Assembly: GCF_003148565.1 (NCBI RefSeq)
Contig: NZ_QGGL01000009.1
Location: 1 to 64,000 of the forward strand
DNA length: 64,000 nt
DNA from: Tumebacillus permanentifrigoris
GTDB lineage: Bacteria; Bacillota; Bacilli; Tumebacillales; Tumebacillaceae
Direction: 5' to 3'
The position numbers and the translations under genes are program-made. The notes beneath the pieces were generated by a model. The model was not told the DNA's origin. It did no database searches and saw only the letters and a list, made by a program, of their open reading frames with translations. Shown piece after piece: positions 1 to 7,227 of this stretch (positions are counted from its first letter, which is position 1; every line of letters begins with the position of its first letter).

Positions 1-187
<187 letters not shown>

Positions 188-226
188 AGTTTGATTCAAG
201 GCTCGAATCGATTCTCATCTATCACT

Positions 227-243
227 CGTTTAGTTTTCAAGGA
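227..243 (-). promoter_or_regulatory. rRNA leader boxA-like element
   Basis: The minus strand reads CCTTGAAAACTAAACGAG about 40 nt upstream of the 16S 5' end. A TTGAAAACT-AAC motif is usual in Bacillales rRNA leaders and spacers, where boxA-type sequences load antitermination factors. The position between the rRNA promoter and mature 16S fits that role. The call rests on motif similarity only. Confidence 0.5.
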
Positions 244-284
244 TCAATCGCGTCACCGTAGTGTCTCTCGCGGCGACAAGAGTT

Positions 285-314
285 ACTATACCACGCTTCA
301 TCCCCGCAAAACAA
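285..314 (-). promoter_or_regulatory. putative sigma-A promoter of the rRNA operon
   Basis: On the minus strand a -35-like TTGTTT (314-309) is followed by an 18-bp spacer and a -10 TATAGT (290-285). It lies about 100 nt upstream of the 16S 5' end, with the boxA-like leader between. The -10 matches consensus at five of six bases, while the -35 is weaker. An additional rRNA promoter cannot be excluded, but the preceding gene's terminator (341-375) limits the space. Confidence 0.6.
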
Positions 315-340
315 TCTGTAACATCATCCAAAACCAGCAA

Positions 341-375
341 AAAAAGACTCGTCTCCTAGAGATCGAGTCTTTTTC
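341..375 (-). terminator. Rho-independent terminator after the 315-aa membrane protein gene
   Basis: An AAAAAGACTCG / CGAGTCTTTTT inverted repeat (11 bp, 12-nt loop) lies 17 nt past the stop at 392. The U-run follows the stem on the minus strand. It separates the upstream gene from the rRNA promoter. Confidence 0.9.
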
Positions 376-391
376 CCTCCTCGCCCCACAC

Positions 392-1339
392 TCATTCAAC
401 GTGCAAGGTAAATCGGAACGAAGTGTTGACGTTCAACTGCGTCACATGAGCAGGCTCTGGGATCACAAACGGTGCCGTCGTCACAAAGCTCGCCACCTCA
501 TAATCACCCGGCTTGTCCGGTGCGGTCACTTTCAATTTCTTCACCGCATACTTCCCGCGCGGAACCTTCACATACCAATAAGGTTGCGCACTCTCCCACG
601 GCACCTGTTGCCAGCCTAGCGTCGTCCACACCAGATAGTCCTCCACCTCTGGGTCACCCCCGGCCCGGATCAAAAACTCCACAGACTCACCTGGCTTGGC
701 TGTGACCTTTTTCGGCGGAATCTTAAACGTGTCGAAGTTCTCTAGCTGTTGATCCATAAACACGCCTCGAAACCCGTTCGCATCCCGAGTAACCTCGCTC
801 GGCGCGGGAACTGGCGAACCTTGATAGGTTGCCCCTTGCTTCGTGACGATCGTGTACCTCGCCGACGTCCCAAAAAACTCAGACGGCTCCTTGGCCTCAC
901 TCGTCAACTTGTTCGAATCCGCGATCAGCGAGAGCACCAGCGCATGCGCCCCTTCCCCGAGATTCGGTAACGGGAAGTGTACGGGGACCAGTTTTTCCTC
1001 ATTGTTTTTCACATCAAATGTAACAGTCAGCTCCGGGACTTGCTTGTAATCCAGATACACCAACAGCGAGAACTTCGCATCGTGTCCGGAGAAGTTGTGT
1101 ACTTTGGCTGGGTAATGAAACTCCTGCTGGCCCGTCAGATCGATGACGAATTGCGGATTCACCGGCGCATCCAACCCCAAATTGTAGCCAAAGTCTTGGC
1201 CTTGGTTCTCCGACACTTGCTGTGTCTGCGTCTGCTCATCCGGTTTGTCAAAATACGCGATCTTGACGTAGACAATCCCAAAGCCCAACACCAGACCGAT
1301 CACGATCAGCAGGAGGAACTCCAGCACTTTTTTCTGCAT
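392..1339 (-). CDS. membrane-anchored extracytoplasmic protein of unknown function
   Basis: A 315-aa protein I do not recognise. It starts with a short Lys-containing N-terminus and one hydrophobic segment (about residues 6-26), followed by a long, soluble, beta-rich region. This looks like two Ig-like or Big-type domains, roughly 65-135 and 205-310; the second contains a Lys-Pro-Gly-Glu-Ser turn typical of such folds. It is probably held in the membrane with its bulk outside. No catalytic motif is visible. An upstream in-frame start at 1378 exists, but the ATG at 1339 follows GAGGTGG with good spacing and starts directly before the membrane segment. The gene sits between a palindromic hairpin (1366-1399) and a terminator (341-375). 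Its position beside an rRNA operon gives no functional clue. Confidence 0.8.
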   Translation of the reverse strand: MQKKVLEFLLLIVIGLVLGFGIVYVKIAYFDKPDEQTQTQQVSENQGQDFGYNLGLDAPVNPQFVIDLTGQQEFHYPAKVHNFSGHDAKFSLLVYLDYKQVPELTVTFDVKNNEEKLVPVHFPLPNLGEGAHALVLSLIADSNKLTSEAKEPSEFFGTSARYTIVTKQGATYQGSPVPAPSEVTRDANGFRGVFMDQQLENFDTFKIPPKKVTAKPGESVEFLIRAGGDPEVEDYLVWTTLGWQQVPWESAQPYWYVKVPRGKYAVKKLKVTAPDKPGDYEVASFVTTAPFVIPEPAHVTQLNVNTSFRFTLHVE

Positions 1340-1365
1340 CAGGTCCACCACCTCGAGAAGTAGAA

Positions 1366-1399
1366 CAACTCCCATCACGTGATCACGTGACAGGAGTTG
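1366..1399 (-). terminator. long palindromic hairpin between two uncharacterised genes
   Basis: The core TCACGTGATCACGTGA (1375-1390) is a perfect 16-bp palindrome. It is flanked by CAACTCC (1366-1372) and GGAGTTG (1393-1399). In minus-strand RNA the intervening UG/UG steps pair as wobbles, giving a continuous stem of about 15-17 bp. In plus-strand RNA the same positions are CA/CA mismatches, so the structure fits minus-strand transcripts. Only a weak U-run (GUUCUACUUC) follows. It may be a terminator or 3'-end stabiliser for the 1420-1809 gene, or a processing site. Confidence 0.6.
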
Positions 1400-1419
1400 C
1401 TCGTGTTCAACTGTAAAAC

Positions 1420-1809
1420 CTAGAAGTACAGGTTCGTGGAAACGACTGCGAAGCCTGCAGTGCTGTCGGTGAATTGATGGTAGCCTGCGAAGTGACCAGA
1501 GGTGTTTGCGAGGGTGTTGGAGCTGGACTCGACGTAGGTGCCGTTGTCTACGGAGTTGGAATGGCCACCGTAGTTGATGCCGCCATCGCCGTAGTAGGTG
1601 TGCAGGGAAGCAACCAAGTTGCCAACCGGGCTGGAAGTAGCCGAAGTTGCATACGCAGTCGGTTGTGCGCCGCCGGATACGAGAACGAGGTTACCCGTCA
1701 AGGTTACACCGTTTTTCACTTTGGAAGCGGTTTGAGCTGCACCTGCAGTGGTAGCAACAGCCAGAGCTGCGACAGCCATAATGGTAGCGAGTTTCGTGAT
1801 TTTTTTCAT
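1420..1809 (-). CDS. small secreted protein of unknown function
   Basis: A 129-aa protein with a clear Sec signal peptide: Met-Lys-Lys-Ile-Thr-Lys, a hydrophobic Ala/Val core (about residues 8-22) and a likely signal-peptidase I site after an Ala-Gly-Ala near residue 24. The mature part of about 105 aa is rich in Ser, Thr, Asn, Gly and Tyr, has no Cys, and ends in an aromatic Leu-Tyr-Phe. I do not recognise a family. The composition suits an exported or spore/cell-surface polypeptide, but that is inference. The ATG at 1809 is preferred over an in-frame GTG nine bases upstream because AGGAG overlaps that GTG and sits 8 nt before the ATG. The next gene lies about 80 nt downstream, across the palindromic hairpin. 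Confidence 0.75.
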   Translation of the reverse strand: MKKITKLATIMAVAALAVATTAGAAQTASKVKNGVTLTGNLVLVSGGAQPTAYATSATSSPVGNLVASLHTYYGDGGINYGGHSNSVDNGTYVESSSNTLANTSGHFAGYHQFTDSTAGFAVVSTNLYF

Positions 1810-2016
1810 TTGATTCACTCCTAACGTAAATTTTATTGGTGGTTACGTCTTTCATATTAATATATTCGATCTCGTTTTTCACCTTAACCAACTCTCGTAT
1901 ATGAGAATTAGAGAAGCCTACCTAACCAATAGCTACTAATTTCGTAGTTTTAAACACAATATCAATATTATGAATTATAATTACATTCAAGAGTAAAATC
2001 TTTACACCACTGCCAC
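1810..2016. other. AT-rich intergenic region
   Basis: About 200 bp, markedly more A+T-rich than the coding sequence around it, upstream of the small secreted protein gene. It contains AT-rich near-palindromes (ATATTAATAT around 1855-1864 and the imperfect TCTCGTATATGAGA around 1893-1906) that could be operators. It must hold that gene's promoter, but I find no -35/-10 pair with good spacing, so a non-sigma-A promoter is possible. No ORF or RNA gene is evident. Confidence 0.5.
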
Positions 2017-2055
2017 AAAAAAGACTCGATCCGTTTGCGGACCGAGTCTTTTTTT
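2017..2055 (-). terminator. Rho-independent terminator after dapA
   Basis: AAAAAAGACTCG / CGAGTCTTTTTTT arms surround a 14-nt GC-rich loop. The dapA stop codon (2054-2056) overlaps the base of the stem, so the hairpin begins as translation ends. It closes the dipicolinate/lysine operon. Confidence 0.93.
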
Positions 2056-2929
2056 ACCCTTGGAGTTGCTGGAGACGCTTGCGAACTTCTGCTACGAGCG
2101 TTTCCTCCGCTGCCACGAGCGGCAGACGCACACCGCCAACTTGCACACCTTGCATCTCCAAGGCCGCTTTAACCAACGTCGGGTTGGTGGCGAGAAACAG
2201 ACCTTTGAAGATCGGGGTCAGGCGCTTGTGCCATTCGGCAGCCTCTGCCGTGCGACCTTCTAGAAAGGCGTTGATCATCTGTGTCATCTCCTCACCAATC
2301 ACATGCGAGGCGACCGAGACGATCCCATAGGCACCCGCGGCCATCATCGGCAGGGTCAGGATGTCATCCCCGCTGTAGACGAGGAAACCTTCTGGAGCCC
2401 GCGCCGTGATCTCGCTGATCTGCCCGAAGTCACCGCTCGATTCCTTGGTGGCGACGATGTTCGGGATCTCAGCGAGGCGCAACGTGGTGTCCGCATCCAT
2501 GTTGATGGAAGTACGACCTGGAATGTTGTACAACACACAGGGGATCTCGACCGCTTCGGCGATCGCCTTGAAGTGCTGGTACATCCCTTCCTGGGACGGT
2601 TTGTTGTAATACGGCACGACGAGCAACAGCCCGTCGACGCCTGCCGCCGCTGCTTCCTGCGAGAAGTGTACACTGTCTGCGGTGCTGTTGCTGCCGGTGC
2701 CCGCGATCACTTTGACACGGCCTGCCGCCTGTTTCACCACGTGTTGGAACAGCGTGATCTTCTCGTCATGGCTCAGGGTCGGGGATTCACCTGTCGTACC
2801 GGCGACCACAATCGATGTGGTCCCGGTCGCGATCAGATGCTCAACCAATTTGTCGACTTTTACAAAGTCGATTTGCAAGTTTTGATCGAATGGCGTGACC
2901 ATTGCAGTCACGAGTCTTCCGAAAGTCAC
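2054..2929 (-). CDS. dapA: 4-hydroxy-tetrahydrodipicolinate synthase
   Basis: A 291-aa TIM-barrel aldolase that condenses aspartate semialdehyde with pyruvate to give 4-hydroxy-tetrahydrodipicolinate. This is the branch point to lysine, diaminopimelate and spore dipicolinate. Visible family residues are the pyruvate-contacting Thr-Thr-Gly-Glu near 45-48, Tyr134 and Arg139 in the YNIPGRTS segment, and the Schiff-base Lys162 in VATKESSGD. The length is normal for the family. The start is a GTG at 2929 preceded by GGAAGGTG. It lies 21 nt after dapG and is the last gene of the dpaA-dpaB-asd-dapG-dapA cluster, the same order as in B. subtilis. Confidence 0.97.
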   Translation of the reverse strand: MTFGRLVTAMVTPFDQNLQIDFVKVDKLVEHLIATGTTSIVVAGTTGESPTLSHDEKITLFQHVVKQAAGRVKVIAGTGSNSTADSVHFSQEAAAAGVDGLLLVVPYYNKPSQEGMYQHFKAIAEAVEIPCVLYNIPGRTSINMDADTTLRLAEIPNIVATKESSGDFGQISEITARAPEGFLVYSGDDILTLPMMAAGAYGIVSVASHVIGEEMTQMINAFLEGRTAEAAEWHKRLTPIFKGLFLATNPTLVKAALEMQGVQVGGVRLPLVAAEETLVAEVRKRLQQLQG

Positions 2930-2950
2930 TGTCTACACCTTCCTTATGTC

Positions 2951-4171
2951 TTAGCGCTGATGAAGTTGAAACTTGTTGTGAAGAGCTCGAATGGCTTTTA
3001 CCATGTCCTCGCCGCGCACGAGCACCCAGATCGTGGTGTGTGAGTCGGCCGATTGCAGGATCTCGATCCCTTCGGAGATGATCGCTTCGACGATATGCGC
3101 CATGACGCCTGGCATTCCGGTCATCCCGGCACCTACGATCGCAACTTTGGCACAGCCGGGCACCACTTCAGGCTCGTAGCCGAGACCTTGCAGCACACGC
3201 ACCGCTTCTGCTGTATCCTGATCGGTGACCGTATAAGCGACACCGCGCGGGTTGACGTTGATCAGGTCGACAGAGATGCTGTTGTCTGCCATCGCCCGAA
3301 AAACGCTGCGCTGCATGTCGGAATGCTGTCCCACCGTGGCAAACACTTTGATCTGCGTAACATTTGCCGTCTGCGTGATCCCTGTGACCATGCGGTCATT
3401 CAGCGGATCTTCGATCCGGTTGTTTTCCAAGTGGTTGGTCACGAGGGTGCCTTCGTCCTTGCTCATCGTGGAGCGGACGCGAATCGGGATGTTTTTCTGC
3501 ATCGCGATCTCGACAGCGCGCGGGTGAATGACCTTCGCGCCTTGGTACGCCAAGTTGCAGATCTCCGCGTAGGTGACGGTGTTGAGGCGCGACGCGTTGT
3601 CCACGATGCGCGGATCGGCCGTCATGATCCCTTCGACGTCCGTGAAGATATCGACAATCTCCGCGTCTAACGCCACTCCGAGCGCGGTAGCAGATGTGTC
3701 GCTTCCACCTCTTCCAAGCGTCGTGATCTCCTGGTTTTGGGTCGCCCCTTGAAACCCGGTGACGATGACGACGCGATCTTGCTGCAGCTCTTGGAGGATG
3801 CGCTTCGGGTTGATGGTCACGATCTGGGCACGCGAGAACTCCTCATTGGTGATGATCCCGGCCTGCCCACCGTTCAAGACGGTGGCCTCCACACCGTGAC
3901 CACGCAGTTGCCCCGCGAACGAGACAGCGGAGATCAGTTCTCCACAGGACATCAGCATGTCGAGTTCCCGTCGGTTCGTCCGGTCCTGCTCCCCAAGAAT
4001 CGAGAGCAAGGAATCGGTCGCATATGGATCGCCTTTGCGACCCATCGCCGAGACGACGACCACCACGCTGTAGCCGTCTCGACGCGCATCTAGGATGTGT
4101 TCGATCGCCTTCTCGCGAGTCTCCCGCTTGGCAACGGAAGTTCCGCCGAACTTTTGGACTAAGATACGCAT
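2951..4171 (-). CDS. dapG: aspartate kinase (DapG-type, class I)
   Basis: A 406-aa aspartokinase that phosphorylates aspartate, the first step of the aspartate family pathway. The N-terminus carries the kinase signature VQKFGGTSVA. The C-terminal third has two ACT-type regulatory modules. The length matches B. subtilis DapG (about 404 aa), the isozyme that serves diaminopimelate and dipicolinate synthesis. The start at 4171 follows GAAGGGG, and the longer in-frame extension to 4228 would overlap asd. It lies 11 nt after asd and 21 nt before dapA. Feedback by meso-diaminopimelate is known for DapG in B. subtilis and is assumed here by homology. Confidence 0.95.
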   Translation of the reverse strand: MRILVQKFGGTSVAKRETREKAIEHILDARRDGYSVVVVVSAMGRKGDPYATDSLLSILGEQDRTNRRELDMLMSCGELISAVSFAGQLRGHGVEATVLNGGQAGIITNEEFSRAQIVTINPKRILQELQQDRVVIVTGFQGATQNQEITTLGRGGSDTSATALGVALDAEIVDIFTDVEGIMTADPRIVDNASRLNTVTYAEICNLAYQGAKVIHPRAVEIAMQKNIPIRVRSTMSKDEGTLVTNHLENNRIEDPLNDRMVTGITQTANVTQIKVFATVGQHSDMQRSVFRAMADNSISVDLINVNPRGVAYTVTDQDTAEAVRVLQGLGYEPEVVPGCAKVAIVGAGMTGMPGVMAHIVEAIISEGIEILQSADSHTTIWVLVRGEDMVKAIRALHNKFQLHQR

Positions 4172-4182
4172 AGTGTCCCCTT

Positions 4183-5220
4183 CTATCTGGTTTTCACCAT
4201 GTACTCCGCGATCTGCACCGCATTCCAAGCAGCACCCTTGAGCACGTTGTCAGACACGACCCACAGATTCAGACCGCGCGGATGGAACAGGTCGCGGCGG
4301 ATGCGACCGACATAAGTGTCATAGGAGCCTTCTGCGGTGACCGCCATCGGGTATTCTTGGGCGGCCGGGTTGTCAACGACTTTGATGCCCGGCGCCTGTT
4401 GTAACAACTGCACGACGTCTTCCATATCAAACGCATCCTTGGTCTCGATGTAGACAGACTCGGAATGCCCGTAGAGCACCGGAACGCGAACGGTGGTCGG
4501 TGTGACCTGAATGTCCGGGTCGCCGAAGATCTTGCGGGTCTCGTTGACCATCTTCATCTCTTCCTTGGTGTACCCGTTGTCGGTAAAGGCGTCAATCTGC
4601 GGAATGACGTTGAACGCCTGTTGGTGTTTCTTCGGAAGCGAACCGACCGGGAGCACTTTCGGCTCCGGCTGCTTCCCGTCGAGGATGGCGCGGGTCTGGT
4701 CGAGCAGATCGTTGATCGCATTCTGCCCAGCCCCGGACACCGCCTGGTAGGTCGAGAGGATGATACGCTCGATGCCATATGCGTCATACAGCGGCTTCAG
4801 AGCAACGACCATCTGGATCGTCGAGCAATTCGGGTTCGCGATGATGCCTTGGTGTTGACCGATCATGTGCGGGTTGACTTCCGGCACGACGAGCGGCACT
4901 TCCGGCACCATGCGAAACGCCGAAGTGTTGTCGATGACAACCGCACCGCGCTCTACTGCGGCAGGTGCCAATTTCTCACTGATAGAGCCTCCAGCGGAGA
5001 ACAGAGCAAAGTCGATGCCTTCAAACGCCTCCGGGCGGGCTTCTTCGACCGTGTATGTCTGGCCGTGAAACGTCACCTGCTGCCCTGCGGAACGCGCAGA
5101 TGCCAACAGTTTCAGCTCACCGACCGGAAAGTTGCGTTTCTCAAGCGTTTCGATGATCTTTTGTCCGACTGCGCCAGTGGCTCCTACCACTGCGACATTG
5201 TAGCGATCCTTTTTCTCCAT
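4183..5220 (-). CDS. asd: aspartate-semialdehyde dehydrogenase
   Basis: About 345 aa. It reduces aspartyl phosphate to aspartate semialdehyde with NADPH, supplying DapA. The N-terminal Rossmann motif VAVVGATGAVGQ and the catalytic Cys (about 132) in NPNCSTIQMV are present. A Ser-Gly-Ala-Gly-Gln substrate-binding stretch follows the TYQAV segment. Two starts are possible: an ATG at 5232 directly abuts GAGGAG, while the ATG at 5220 is 12 nt from it. I favour 5220 because zero spacing is not usable, but the call is soft by four residues. The gene sits between dpaB and dapG, as in B. subtilis. Confidence 0.94.
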   Translation of the reverse strand: MEKKDRYNVAVVGATGAVGQKIIETLEKRNFPVGELKLLASARSAGQQVTFHGQTYTVEEARPEAFEGIDFALFSAGGSISEKLAPAAVERGAVVIDNTSAFRMVPEVPLVVPEVNPHMIGQHQGIIANPNCSTIQMVVALKPLYDAYGIERIILSTYQAVSGAGQNAINDLLDQTRAILDGKQPEPKVLPVGSLPKKHQQAFNVIPQIDAFTDNGYTKEEMKMVNETRKIFGDPDIQVTPTTVRVPVLYGHSESVYIETKDAFDMEDVVQLLQQAPGIKVVDNPAAQEYPMAVTAEGSYDTYVGRIRRDLFHPRGLNLWVVSDNVLKGAAWNAVQIAEYMVKTR

Positions 5221-5253
5221 CTGGTATTCCATCTCCTCAACAAGGGCTTGCCT

Positions 5254-5856
5254 TTATTTTTGTAAATCCCGCCATTTCTCGACCAATACCGGCTGGATTT
5301 GTTTTTTCTCCAAAGCGTGTTCGAGGGTTGGGATGATCATCTCGTTGCGAGCAACCAACGAATTGATCTTCTTCACCGGGTCATCCTGGCCAAACGGCAC
5401 GAAAAAGATGTTCTTGGTCGCCATCAACCGCGCGAGGTTGGCCATGTTCAGGCCTAGCCCGTCGTTGGTCGAAATCGACAGCACGACAGGTCCCTCGTTG
5501 CGCAAAGTAGCTTTGGCCGCCATCAGAACGGGCGACTCCGTCATCGCATTGGCGAGCTTGCTCAAGGTATTGCCTGTGCACGGTGCAATCAACACCACAT
5601 CGCACATCTTGGTCGGCCCCAACGGTTCCGCTTCCGGAATCGTGCGAATCGCCTTCTCACCCGTGATTCTCTCAATCGTCGCGACCCACTCGTCTGCTTC
5701 GGCAAAACGCGTGCTCGTCGACTGTACTGTATAGGAGAGGATCGGAATGACGCGCGCCCCGATCTTGACCAGCTCTTCCAGCGCCGGTTGAACGTCCGCA
5801 TAGGTGCAATGCGAACCGGTCAATGCAAAGCCTACCGTCTTTCCTTTGAGATCCAT
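5254..5856 (-). CDS. dpaB: dipicolinate synthase subunit B (SpoVFB)
   Basis: A 200-aa flavoprotein-like subunit of dipicolinate synthase. In the mother cell of sporulating Firmicutes this enzyme oxidises dihydrodipicolinate to dipicolinic acid, the spore-core chelator. The N-terminus (GKTVGFALTGSHCTYADV) shows the flavoprotein-type fold seen in DpaB, and a Pro-Cys-Thr-Gly-Asn-Thr stretch occurs mid-protein. The start at 5856 has an ideal GGAGGT upstream; the longer frame to 5916 would run into dpaA. It lies 19 nt after dpaA and 33 nt before asd. It is strong evidence that the organism makes endospores. Confidence 0.95.
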   Translation of the reverse strand: MDLKGKTVGFALTGSHCTYADVQPALEELVKIGARVIPILSYTVQSTSTRFAEADEWVATIERITGEKAIRTIPEAEPLGPTKMCDVVLIAPCTGNTLSKLANAMTESPVLMAAKATLRNEGPVVLSISTNDGLGLNMANLARLMATKNIFFVPFGQDDPVKKINSLVARNEMIIPTLEHALEKKQIQPVLVEKWRDLQK

Positions 5857-5875
5857 AATCGATACCTCCGAGGTT

Positions 5876-6754
5876 TTATGCGTTTTCCCACAACAACCGG
5901 CACAGTGTGCGTGCAAGTATCAGTCCGGAAGTTTTGGGCGCAACGATCCCCGGCAGGCTTGGAGCCAAAATGGCTTTGATTCCCCGTTTCTCAGCGTAGC
6001 GGAAGTCCGTACCACCAGGATTGGAGGCGATATCAATGATCACACAGGACTTCGGCACCTTCGCGAGCACTTCAGCCGACAGAACCATCGCCGGCACGGT
6101 GTTATAGATGATCTCCGCATCTTGCACAGCTGTCAAAAGCTCCTGCATCGCCACCGCTCGCAGTCCCATCTCTTCGATGCGGGCCAAATCCGGTGCGCTG
6201 CGGGCGCAGACGGTGACTTTGGCTCCTAGTCCATCCAGCATGCGTGCCAAGGTAACACCACATCGACCAAAGCCGAGCACGACCGACCTCGACCCATGTA
6301 TGGTGATGTCCGTGTTCTGCATCGCGTACTGGATCGCCCCTTCGGCAGACGGGATCGAGTTGTGAATCGCCACTTCATCAAGTTCCATCAACTTGAACAA
6401 GCGCAACTCAGATTCCTGTGCGATCTTGCTGAGACGCTTGCGAGCGATGCCGGTGAACACTATCGAGTGGCGCGGCATCGCTTCAAAGTGTGACTCGTCG
6501 AGCACGAGAGGACTCGAAGAATATTGTGCTTGCACTTTGCCTTCGTCATCCATCCCAGAGACGGGAAGAACGACAGCGTCGACGTCAGCAAAAACGCCAG
6601 GGGAGAGCTCCGCCTTCACCGTGTCGGGAAGGAGGGTGGCAAGTTGGTCGAAGCCGATCAACACGATGCCCGCATCCAGTTCACTGGCATGCTTGATGAC
6701 CTCGATGATGCGGGCGTCGCCACCGACGAACGCCAGTTTGATCCCTGTCAGCAT
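5876..6754 (-). CDS. dpaA: dipicolinate synthase subunit A (SpoVFA)
   Basis: A 292-aa NAD(P)-binding subunit of dipicolinate synthase, partner of DpaB. The N-terminal half begins with IKLAFVGGDAR. The second half has a Rossmann glycine motif VVLGFGRCG (about 158-166) and resembles the D-isomer 2-hydroxyacid dehydrogenase NAD domain. The length is as in B. subtilis SpoVFA. The ATG at 6754 has AAGGGG 9 nt upstream. In B. subtilis the operon is transcribed by sigma-K in the mother cell. I looked for a sigma-K-type promoter in the 108-bp gap upstream and could not identify one convincingly. Confidence 0.95.
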   Translation of the reverse strand: MLTGIKLAFVGGDARIIEVIKHASELDAGIVLIGFDQLATLLPDTVKAELSPGVFADVDAVVLPVSGMDDEGKVQAQYSSSPLVLDESHFEAMPRHSIVFTGIARKRLSKIAQESELRLFKLMELDEVAIHNSIPSAEGAIQYAMQNTDITIHGSRSVVLGFGRCGVTLARMLDGLGAKVTVCARSAPDLARIEEMGLRAVAMQELLTAVQDAEIIYNTVPAMVLSAEVLAKVPKSCVIIDIASNPGGTDFRYAEKRGIKAILAPSLPGIVAPKTSGLILARTLCRLLWENA

Positions 6755-6862
6755 GCTCCGGTGCCCCTTTCAGAACATTTTACGCCAAACCCTGCAATTT
6801 GCATAGACTGCGCCGCACGAGAACGGGGATGCTCCATGCCGCGACCGTTGCAGTGAGATATC

Positions 6863-7129
6863 CTATTCATGGGCACTATGTCTGGTGACACGCGGTGCGG
6901 GTTGTGAATCGAGAATGATCATGTCCGGCCCGATCTTGACGACCGCCGACCACGGAATGACCGTCTCCTCCCGGCGCTTGCCAAACGAAAAACCGCTCGA
7001 AGCGAGCAGAATCGAATCGATCTGCCCGGTCTCCTCATTCACCCACAGATCGGCTCCTCCCAGCACGCCGACCTTGGTCCCCGTCTGCATGTCGATCATC
7101 TCTTTGCCTGCCAACTCGCTCAATCGCAT
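6863..7129 (-). CDS. ymxH: YlmC/YmxH family PRC-barrel sporulation protein
   Basis: An 88-aa small protein of the PRC-barrel YlmC/YmxH family. The core MRLSELAGKEMIDMQTGTKVG, followed by Leu-Gly and Asp-Leu, matches the family's start. A later Glu-Glu-Thr-Val-Ile-Pro-Trp is the usual second strand pair. In B. subtilis ymxH lies between mlpA and spoVFA, exactly as here. The molecular role is not established; the family is linked to sporulation by conservation. GGAGGGG precedes the ATG at 7129. Confidence 0.9.
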   Translation of the reverse strand: MRLSELAGKEMIDMQTGTKVGVLGGADLWVNEETGQIDSILLASSGFSFGKRREETVIPWSAVVKIGPDMIILDSQPAPRVTRHSAHE

Positions 7130-7183
7130 CGATGCACCCCTCCAATTGATGGTTCGTTCGTATTGCTTATGCGGCGCAAAAAT

Positions 7184-7216
7184 AAAAAAGTACCCGCCCG
7201 CAGGCTGGTACTTTTT
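7184..7216 (-). terminator. Rho-independent terminator after mlpA
   Basis: An AAAAAAGTACC / GGTACTTTTTT inverted repeat with an 11-nt loop lies just past the mlpA stop (7228). It implies that ymxH-dpaAB-asd-dapG-dapA has its own promoter between 7130 and 7184, in keeping with separate sporulation control. Confidence 0.92.
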
Positions 7217-7227
7217 TCGACTTCCTG

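Noticed and set aside
7130-7183. Sigma-E or sigma-K promoter for ymxH-dpaAB (GCATAAGCAATA near 7163-7174)
   Set aside because: Resembles a mother-cell -10 but the inner spacing does not fit the CATAnnnTA pattern and no matching -35 was found.
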